This document shows, piece after piece, positions 1-4,059 of a stretch of 11,449 nt of DNA (position 1 is the first letter of the stretch; each line of letters opens with the position of its first letter). The notes beneath the pieces are model-generated. The model was not told where the DNA came from and made no database searches. It was given only the letters and a program-made list of their open reading frames with translations. Source of the DNA: Bacillota bacterium (GTDB taxonomy: Bacteria > Bacillota > Clostridia > Acetivibrionales > DSM-2933); contig JAEZNF010000486.1 in NCBI GenBank assembly GCA_023441845.1, positions 1-11,449 on the forward strand, given 5' to 3'. The position numbers and the translations under genes were made by a program.

Positions 1-212
1 CCACCAAGGTGTCCGCTTGAACCTGTCCCAGGTATTGCAAAGTTAATCATCTGTACCGCAAATACAAATGCTCCCATGACACCCATCAACGGTATTTTTT
101 TTTCATCTATTTCGTTCCTGATTTTCCTGATTGAATAAGCCGCAGCCGCACCTGCCGCAGCCAGCATAACTCCGCCTACGGCCGGCGAAATCAAAGTATC
201 AGCCATATGCAT
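1..212 (-). CDS. cbiM: CbiM-type substrate-binding subunit of a Co/Ni ECF transporter (N-terminal part; runs off the window edge)
   Basis: Seventy N-terminal codons are visible. The protein begins MHMADTLISPAVGG, the hallmark start of CbiM/NikM membrane proteins. In this family the free N-terminal amine, His2 and a later His (here His68 in GTGSSGHLGG) coordinate Co(II) or Ni(II). The visible part has hydrophobic segments at about residues 9-27 and 41-60, as expected for an integral membrane S-component feeding metal to a CbiQ/CbiO energy-coupling module. The start is the ATG at 210-212: an AGGAGG lies 12 nt upstream (225-230), and the His2 signature depends on this start rather than on Met3. 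A promoter and a leader of about 250 nt precede it. The rest of the gene, and presumably cbiN/cbiQ/cbiO, lie beyond position 1. Family assignment is secure; the choice of Co or Ni is inference. Confidence 0.93.
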   Translation of the reverse strand, partial: MHMADTLISPAVGGVMLAAAGAAAAYSIRKIRNEIDEKKIPLMGVMGAFVFAVQMINFAIPGTGSSGHLG

Positions 213-464
213 AATCTAAATCTTCCTCCTTATGAAATGTCCTGATTTCTCTTAAGAGAAAAGGCAACCAAAGCAATACTACAACGCGGGTTTTGTTGCG
301 TTTAATAACCCAAAGTAAGAAATTATAGTATACATGACAAAATATAATTTCCGGGACATCAAAATAACCCATAAAAGGTATTTGCCTTTTGGCACACACC
401 CTTCATGGGTCTTATTTACTACAGCAACTCATAACATCGCAGAAACCTTCATGGCTCCTATTTC
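213..464 (-). promoter_or_regulatory. Long structured 5' leader of cbiM (candidate regulatory RNA of unrecognised class)
   Basis: About 250 nt separate the predicted transcription start from the cbiM ATG. The leader contains two direct repeats (446-463 and 400-417, 16 of 18 matching), a three-tier hairpin (367-410), a further 8-9 bp inverted repeat that reads AAATTATA / TATAATTT on the minus strand (about 320-351), and a 16-bp perfect palindrome (246-261). I looked for the conserved cobalamin riboswitch core and for anything I could recognise of the NiCo riboswitch and found neither. The stretch also has minus-strand open codons at 213-399, but they show no protein signature and I treat them as noncoding. 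Control of a metal transporter by this RNA is inference from length and structure. Confidence 0.5.
367..410 (-). terminator. Three-tier hairpin in the cbiM leader (candidate attenuator)
   Basis: Nested arms are ACCCAT/ATGGGT (405-410 with 367-372), a 6-bp stem with one G-U (398-403 with 374-379) and GCC/GGC closing an AAAA loop (391-393 with 384-386). On the minus strand the hairpin is followed directly by TTATTTT, which resembles a weak intrinsic terminator inside the leader. No competing anti-terminator pairing was proven by eye. Confidence 0.45.
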
Positions 465-470
465 ATGCTA

Positions 471-500
471 AATATACCACAGCATGCAAATACATGTCAA
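471..500 (-). promoter_or_regulatory. Sigma-A-type promoter for cbiM
   Basis: On the minus strand a perfect TTGACA (-35, 495-500) is followed after 18 nt by TATATT (-10, 471-476). The -10 is preceded by TG one base upstream (extended -10, TGGTATATT). Transcription would start near 464, so the first direct repeat of the leader begins almost at the 5' end of the RNA. Confidence 0.7.
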
Positions 501-620
501 CCGTTATTTTGCACACGAGCATAATACGCGGATATTATCGGTCAAACAAAACTTATTAAATTATTCAATTCTCTTAAAAAGCCCTGTTTTCCGTTATATC
601 TGCTTTACTTCCAGTTGCCA

Positions 621-1214
621 TTAATAATTGTCGCAAAGAAGCTCGAAATATGCCTGCGGATGAGCACATGCCGGACATTTATCCGGAGCCCCTTCTCCCT
701 CATGCACATAACCGCAGTTGTCGCACTTCCATAACACTTTTTGCTCTTTCTTAAACACCGAACCGTTGTCAACATTTTCGGCAAGCTTTCTAAACCGCTC
801 TTCATGGTGTTTTTCAACTGTTGCTATAAACCTGAATGTTGCAGCCACTTCAGGAAATCCTTCTTCTTGTGCAACCTCTGCAAAAGCCGGATACAGTTCA
901 TGCCATTCCTCATTTTCTCCATCCGCTGCCGCTTTCAGGTTATCAAGTGTATTTCCGTAAGCAACAGGATAAGATGCATTGATATCAATAGCAGCCGGGA
1001 GCTCACCCTGCAAACCCTCAATCATCAATTTATAGAACCTTTTGGCATGTTCTTTTTCATTATCGGCAGTTTCAATAAAAAATTTCTTTATTTGCTTGTA
1101 TCCTTCCTTATCTGCAACCGAAGCATAAAATGTGTAACGGTTGCGGGCCTGTGATTCACCGGCAAACGCCTTCAACAAGTTCTCTGCTGTTTTTGTTCCC
1201 TTTAAACTCTTCAT
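621..1214 (-). CDS. rbr: Rubrerythrin (diiron peroxidase with C-terminal rubredoxin domain)
   Basis: This 197-residue protein has classic rubrerythrin architecture. An N-terminal ferritin-like four-helix diiron domain (about 1-150) carries E20 in [10 protein letters not shown]53/H56 in [10 protein letters not shown], and a second half with [11 protein letters not shown] (E134, H137). A C-terminal rubredoxin domain holds Cys164/Cys167 (CDNCG) and Cys180/Cys183 (CPAC) for one Fe. Rubrerythrins reduce hydrogen peroxide in the cytoplasm of anaerobes using electrons from NAD(P)H through rubredoxin-type partners. The start is set by GGGAGG at 1223-1228, 8 nt before ATG. A TATAAT element (1263-1268) just upstream suggests its own promoter, overlapped by a PerR-box-like sequence. 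A C-terminal extra Cys (C194) lies outside the iron sites. No convincing terminator was seen after the stop. Confidence 0.96.
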   Translation of the reverse strand: MKSLKGTKTAENLLKAFAGESQARNRYTFYASVADKEGYKQIKKFFIETADNEKEHAKRFYKLMIEGLQGELPAAIDINASYPVAYGNTLDNLKAAADGENEEWHELYPAFAEVAQEEGFPEVAATFRFIATVEKHHEERFRKLAENVDNGSVFKKEQKVLWKCDNCGYVHEGEGAPDKCPACAHPQAYFELLCDNY

Positions 1215-1254
1215 TTCAATATCCTCCCAAAAATATACGTAAGTAAAATAAGTA

Positions 1255-1269
1255 TATTAAACATTATAC
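1255..1269 (-). promoter_or_regulatory. -10 element and PerR-box-like operator upstream of rubrerythrin
   Basis: The minus strand has TATAAT at 1263-1268 with only a poor -35. The 15 nt at 1255-1269 read GTATAAT-G-TTTAATA and match the 7-1-7 PerR box (TTATAAT-N-ATTATAA) at 10 of 14 positions. GTATA/TATAC arms (1265-1269, 1252-1256) form an overlapping inverted repeat. Rubrerythrin genes are known PerR targets in clostridia; the assignment here is inference. Confidence 0.35.
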
Positions 1270-1291
1270 CCAAAATAGTCTAAAGCAAACA

Positions 1292-1630
1292 CTATTCCCA
1301 GTTTTCCCATGCATCCGGCTTATAGCCTACCGTAGCCTGTTTGCCGTTTCTTACTATAGGAGTCTTATAGAGCTTAGGGTTTTTAAAAAGCACCTCTGCC
1401 GCCACATTACCCACCCCGAGCTGCTGCATATTAAGCAGTTTATATTCTCCTGCCCGGTCATTAATTAGCTCCTTTAAGCCTACCGCTGCCTTAACACTCT
1501 CAAATTCGCCCTTACTTAATCCGTACTTATTTAGGTCAACATATTGGTATTTGATCTTGCGTTCTTTAAAATATCGTTCCGTCTTTTGTGTATCAAAACA
1601 CTTTTTGGCACCGAAAATCTGTATATTCAT
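1292..1630 (-). CDS. ArsC/Spx-superfamily (YffB-like) thioredoxin-fold protein
   Basis: The 112-residue product has the length and layout of the ArsC/Spx/YffB family: an N-terminal beta strand (MNIQIFG), the active-site loop KKCFDTQK with a single Cys11, a helix rich in basic residues, and the C-terminal segment LYKTPIVRNGKQATVGYKPDAWENW, where TPIVR is the conserved cis-Pro region. There is no CxxC, so it is not a canonical redox-switching Spx. It also lacks clear arsenate-reductase context. It is best called an arsenate reductase-family thiol protein of unknown substrate. Shine-Dalgarno candidates are AAGGAG (about 1645-1650, long spacing) or AAGGGT (about 1633-1638, short). It lies 23 nt after an 80-codon gene and 77 nt before rubrerythrin, which suggests a redox or stress role by context only. 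Confidence 0.85.
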   Translation of the reverse strand: MNIQIFGAKKCFDTQKTERYFKERKIKYQYVDLNKYGLSKGEFESVKAAVGLKELINDRAGEYKLLNMQQLGVGNVAAEVLFKNPKLYKTPIVRNGKQATVGYKPDAWENWE

Positions 1631-1653
1631 GTACCCTTAAGCTTCTCCTTCCA

Positions 1654-1896
1654 TCAACCGGCTGTATTTGTAACCGAACATATAAAGTACCTCTTATCGT
1701 TAATTATCATTCTGTGGTTCCTTTTATTTATCTCTGCTGCTAAAAGTAGCTTCTGCTTCCTGTCGGATACGTCAAAAACCTCTATACAGGCGCTGTCCCC
1801 AAAAACTTTATTAAAAAACATATCTGCTCTTTCACTCTTAAAGCAGCGCTTTCCGATTAAAACATTCCTTACAGGCGTAACCTTTAAAACCATCAT
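1654..1896 (-). CDS. Small hypothetical protein, 80 residues
   Basis: I do not recognise this protein. It is soluble, basic at the N-terminus (VTPVRNVLIGKRCFKSER), predicted alpha/beta, and contains three cysteines (C18, C37, C73) not arranged as a metal site. The pattern LLLAAEINKRNHRMIINDKRYFICSV toward the C-terminus looks like a helix followed by two beta strands. The start at 1894-1896 (or the next ATG, 1891-1893) is supported by AAGGGTGAT immediately upstream, close to the anti-Shine-Dalgarno complement. Its stop is 23 nt before the ArsC/Spx-like gene, and it lies 91 nt after the YkuK-family gene, so co-transcription is likely. That placement plus the ribosome site is the main reason to regard it as real. 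Confidence 0.6.
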   Translation of the reverse strand: MMVLKVTPVRNVLIGKRCFKSERADMFFNKVFGDSACIEVFDVSDRKQKLLLAAEINKRNHRMIINDKRYFICSVTNTAG

Positions 1897-1987
1897 ATGA
1901 TATCACCCTTTCAACTTACTATAAAAATAGCTGCAGTTCAATTATTTTATCGAGTTTCTCACAAATTATTTTTTATTCGCTTTCATG

Positions 1988-2521
1988 CTATATTGCTTTT
2001 TTGTCAAAAGCCGCAGAAATATTTTTGCTGTACCTGTTTGCATAAGTGCTTGCCACAAATGAATCAGGCTTGATTTTTGCATCTATATCCATACTTTCAA
2101 AGTACCCGGTCATTTCTTTTACGAGATTTCTCGTTTCTCCCTTTGTACCTACGTCAATATGGGCCTCAAGTTTACAATCAAAGTTTTTGTATTTTGCCGA
2201 AAAATCGTAAAGAGTTTCCACTAACTGCTCGTTGATCATGTTTGCTATTTCATACGTCAATAAAGTCTCTTTCTCAATTTTTTCTTTCAGGCTGGTATAG
2301 CGTTTATGTTCAATCATTTTGGTTATGCAGCACCATGCTCCCTGCCCGATCCTGTGCATATGGATACCTGTTACGAAGCAAGTGTACTTTCCCTTCACCT
2401 GAGAATCTGTTCCGACAGCAAGTCTGAATTTGCTATCCGGATTTACCCTTATAAAGTATTTGATGCTCGCTATTACATCTGCAAAGCTCATATTCTTTTG
2501 CATTGAATTAAAAAATCTCAT
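1988..2521 (-). CDS. YkuK-family (DUF458) RNase H-fold protein
   Basis: The 177-residue product matches the YkuK/DUF458 family, predicted to adopt the ribonuclease H fold. Visible signatures are FRLAVGTDSQ with Asp39 on the first strand, a helix with Glu84/Glu91, HIDVGTKGETRNLVKEMTGYF (His121, Asp123), and KPDSFVASTYANRYSK with Asp153. The acidic residues D39, E91, D123 and D153 are plausible metal ligands as in RNase H-type nucleases, although no activity is established for the family as far as I know. The start is supported by AGAAGGTG about 6 nt upstream. No strong promoter was found in 2522-2655. The gene follows two terminators belonging to a small-peptide unit, so it probably has its own promoter and heads the run towards rubrerythrin. 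Confidence 0.85.
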   Translation of the reverse strand: MRFFNSMQKNMSFADVIASIKYFIRVNPDSKFRLAVGTDSQVKGKYTCFVTGIHMHRIGQGAWCCITKMIEHKRYTSLKEKIEKETLLTYEIANMINEQLVETLYDFSAKYKNFDCKLEAHIDVGTKGETRNLVKEMTGYFESMDIDAKIKPDSFVASTYANRYSKNISAAFDKKAI

Positions 2522-2655
2522 CTCTTCACCTTCTTAATAATAATTTTCTTATTTTTACATTGACTTCAATTCCAATCCATTCTTGCATTACAATAAAGAA
2601 AATCCTTCACTTCATGGTCCGACGGATTTATTGCATTTGATGGCGGAAAACAAAA

Positions 2656-2673
2656 GAAGCATCTCTTTGCTTC
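2656..2673 (-). terminator. Second (distal) intrinsic terminator of the small-peptide unit
   Basis: The minus strand forms GAAGCA/TGCTTC (6 bp, 6-nt loop) followed at once by TTTTGTTTT. It lies 16 nt beyond a stronger terminator, so the two act in tandem and insulate the downstream YkuK-family gene. Confidence 0.6.
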
Positions 2674-2689
2674 CCTTTCAAAAAACAAA

Positions 2690-2727
2690 AGAGTGGTTAA
2701 ATCCTCACTATCGGACTTAACCACTCT
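2690..2727 (-). terminator. Strong intrinsic terminator of the small-peptide unit
   Basis: Perfect 11-bp arms (2690-2700 and 2717-2727; AGAGTGGTTAA on one side) extend by a further 3 bp after one mismatch, closing an 8-nt loop. On the minus strand the hairpin is followed by TTTTGTTTTTT. It lies 39 nt after the stop of the 42-codon peptide gene. Confidence 0.8.
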
Positions 2728-2766
2728 CTAAATAAAATGCTTATATTCAAATCCCTTAAAAAAACT

Positions 2767-2895
2767 CTATCCGGGCACAATATCTACATGCATTTCAAAC
2801 ACTAGAGGATTAAGCCGATGCATACGCAAATCAATACCTGATCTGCCGGTTGTATTATTAAATTGTCTTAAACAAGCAGCTTTGAGTATAAACAT
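2767..2895 (-). CDS. 42-residue peptide gene, no recognised family
   Basis: I do not recognise this peptide. It starts MFILKAACLR, continues through the central TTGRSGIDLRMHRLNP and ends EMHVDIVPG before TAG. It contains one Cys (C8), two His (H26, H36) and four Arg, with no signal peptide and no transmembrane segment of normal length. Expression is well supported: AAGGAGG (2902-2908) lies 6 nt before the ATG, there is a promoter-like site upstream with an inverted repeat over the -35, and two terminators follow. No run of codons for a single amino acid is present, and I see no alternative pairing with the terminator, so a classical attenuation leader is not evident. It could be a leader peptide, a signalling or RiPP-type precursor, or a small regulatory protein; the sequence does not decide. 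Confidence 0.7.
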   Translation of the reverse strand: MFILKAACLRQFNNTTGRSGIDLRMHRLNPLVFEMHVDIVPG

Positions 2896-2980
2896 GGGTA
2901 ATCCTCCTTTCTTATTTATATTATAGTATTATTTAATATACTCTTACACACAACAACATATTTCAAAGCACAACAATAAT

Positions 2981-3010
2981 ATGTTATCACAGGTAACTTT
3001 AACCTGTCAA
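2981..3010 (-). promoter_or_regulatory. Promoter with overlapping inverted-repeat operator for the small-peptide gene
   Basis: On the minus strand TTGACA (3005-3010) and TAACAT (2981-2986) are 18 nt apart, and the -10 is preceded by TG (extended -10). An inverted repeat ACAGGT-N7-ACCTGT (2989-3007) fills the spacer and the end of the -35, as expected of a repressor site. An alternative weaker TATAAT lies nearer the gene (about 2923-2928). Confidence 0.5.
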
Positions 3011-3025
3011 GGAATAAAACATTTT

Positions 3026-3046
3026 GTAACATTACCGTAATATTAC
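3026..3046. repeat. Tandem GTAAYATTAC palindromic decamers
   Basis: Two 10-bp palindrome-like units, GTAACATTAC (3026-3035) and GTAATATTAC (3037-3046), sit one base apart. That gives an 11-bp period, about one helical turn. They lie just upstream of the small-peptide promoter and just after the stop of the membrane-protein gene. They could be a protein-binding site or, in the minus-strand RNA, a weak hairpin ending the membrane-protein transcript. Confidence 0.4.
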
Positions 3047-3060
3047 CAGACCTGCTGTAT

Positions 3061-3723
3061 CTATCTGAGAGTTCTTCTGTAATTGCTGAAATCTCCAAAA
3101 GAACTCCTTCCCTCTTCAATCACCCTATTGTTCAGTAAAACCGCGTAAATCAAGTCAAAAAATAAAATAAATACAGATAGCACGGCTATCAGAATTGATC
3201 TGTAGTTAACCCAGAAGGCAATCGCCGGAAGCAGGCTTCCTATCATTTTAAAAACTGCAATATTAACGGATTGGCCTTTAGTATTCCGACGTTTAATTAA
3301 TAACAGTACAAACAGTATTGACATCATAAGATTCTGCGAAAAAGCTGCATATTTGCCATCAAAGTCCTTAAACTCCGGCACTGTAGCAATAATAACCGAA
3401 AAGCACATTACAGTAGTTAACAAAAATATTGTGTAAAAGAATTCTCGCGAGACAGCTTTAAAAAAGTCTTTCCGGCCATACTTGAGATACTGGACCACGA
3501 TAACAACATCAAGTGCAAACCAGATAATGTTGATAATTTGCTGAAGGCCTCCGTGAGGGTAAATAAACGAAAAAATAAACTCCCATGAAATGTTTGCACA
3601 AATTGCTGCCATAGGCATACCCGAAGATTCATCCCTGAATCCCTGCCTTATTATAAGTATGTATGCAGCACTCCAAAAAAAGCCGCTGCCAAGCTGTAGA
3701 ATAATCAACAAAATCTGCATCAT
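3061..3723 (-). CDS. Pyr4/PaxB-like integral membrane protein (putative transmembrane terpene cyclase family)
   Basis: The 220-residue protein has about seven hydrophobic helices, near residues 3-25, 36-55, 62-80, 96-115, 125-143, 153-171 and 176-197. Its signature is that of the Pyr4/PaxB family of integral membrane cyclases known from fungal meroterpenoid and indole-diterpene pathways and from some actinomycetes: D31-ESSGMPMAAIC, then NISWE (Glu48), a YP pair (55-56), W68-FALD (Asp72), and a final helix FILFFDLIY containing Asp190. Glu48 and Asp190 correspond by position to the two acidic residues reported as essential in Pyr4. The start at the first of two ATGs is supported by GGGGAGT 7 nt upstream. 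No prenyltransferase or epoxidase gene is in the window, so the substrate is unknown; cyclase activity is inference from family membership. Confidence 0.7.
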   Translation of the reverse strand: MMQILLIILQLGSGFFWSAAYILIIRQGFRDESSGMPMAAICANISWEFIFSFIYPHGGLQQIINIIWFALDVVIVVQYLKYGRKDFFKAVSREFFYTIFLLTTVMCFSVIIATVPEFKDFDGKYAAFSQNLMMSILFVLLLIKRRNTKGQSVNIAVFKMIGSLLPAIAFWVNYRSILIAVLSVFILFFDLIYAVLLNNRVIEEGRSSFGDFSNYRRTLR

Positions 3724-3804
3724 ATCAGCACTCCCCGTTATAAGGATTCATCAATTCTCTGATGTTCTTTATCTATATATATTGTTTTTACTCCCCGATT
3801 AGAC

Positions 3805-3851
3805 CGGCTTATTGGGACAAAGCCGTGAAGCCGCTTTGTACTAATAAGCCG
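3805..3851. repeat. Long perfect-armed hairpin in noncoding DNA
   Basis: Outer arms of 9 bp (3805-3813 CGGCTTATT with 3843-3851) and inner arms of 7 bp (3817-3823 ACAAAGC with 3833-3839) flank a symmetric 3x3 internal loop and a 9-nt loop. No T-rich tail follows on either strand, so it is not a standard terminator. It lies 22 nt before a copy of the dispersed repeat. Confidence 0.65.
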
Positions 3852-3872
3852 CCAAGGGAAATAAAAGGCCGG

Positions 3873-3968
3873 GGCCAACAAGGCCTGGGTTGCATAGACA
3901 AGAAATGGAGCGAAGCGGAATGACCAGCCCCACCAAGCCTTTTGCCGGATTTCCTTTCGGGAAATGGT
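3873..3968 (+). repeat. Dispersed intergenic repeat, copy A
   Basis: This copy matches 9211-9300 in the same orientation. Block 1 (3881-3910, AGGCCTGGGTTGCATAGACA at its start) matches 9221-9250 at 25 of 30 positions. Block 2 (3945-3964) matches 9277-9296 at 17 of 20. Block 2 contains a hairpin TTTCC-T-TTC-G-GGAAA (3950-3964). In this copy TGACCA (3921-3926) and TGGTCA (3965-3970) form an additional enclosing stem. Like copy B it is intergenic and is followed by a terminator hairpin and then the 3' end of a minus-strand gene. Confidence 0.75.
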
Positions 3969-3971
3969 CAT

Positions 3972-3998
3972 AAAAAGGGCCTGCATATGCAAGCCCTT
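3972..3998 (-). terminator. Intrinsic terminator of the activase gene
   Basis: Arms AAGGGC and GCCCTT (3975-3980, 3993-3998) continue, after one mismatch, into TGCA/TGCA. On the minus strand the hairpin is followed by TTTTTA (3972-3976, sharing its first bases with the stem). It lies about 60 nt after the stop at 4060. Confidence 0.8.
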
Positions 3999-4059
3999 AA
4001 AACTTTACTTTGTTATTTCTATTTCTTCATAAATGCTCTACCTTTAACACCCGCTTAAA

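Larger units (their letters stand above)
3724..4059. other. Structured noncoding interval after the activase gene
   Basis: This 336-bp stretch has no convincing gene. A minus-strand open frame at 3738-3992 has no protein signature and lies over hairpins and repeat, so I read it as chance. In order the interval holds an AT-rich region next to the membrane-protein start, a long two-part hairpin (3805-3851), GGCC-rich sequence (3867-3885), repeat copy A (3873-3968) and the activase terminator (3975-3998). Confidence 0.6.

Noticed and set aside
199..399. Minus-strand open frame of 66 codons over the cbiM leader
   Set aside because: It overlaps the cbiM start in another frame, runs through hairpins and repeats, and has no family signature; leader RNA explains the region better.
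213..464. Cobalamin or NiCo riboswitch in front of cbiM
   Set aside because: The conserved cobalamin core (including a GCCACTG-type box) is absent, and nothing I can recognise of the NiCo consensus is present. Kept only as an unclassified leader.
1292..1630. True Spx transcription regulator
   Set aside because: The active-site loop is CFDT, with one cysteine and no CxxC switch; the C-terminus is of the ArsC/YffB type.
2690..2727. T-box or other amino-acid attenuator upstream of the YkuK-family gene
   Set aside because: No T-box sequence (such as GGGTGGNACCGCG) or alternative anti-terminator pairing was found; it reads as a plain terminator.
2916..3119. Minus-strand open frame of 67 codons overlapping the end of the membrane-protein gene
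   Set aside because: It overlaps the real gene in a different frame and covers the promoter and repeat elements of the peptide unit; no family resemblance.
3738..3992. Minus-strand open frame of 84 codons after the activase gene
   Set aside because: It lies over a long hairpin, the dispersed repeat and the activase terminator, with no protein signature; treated as a chance frame in noncoding DNA.
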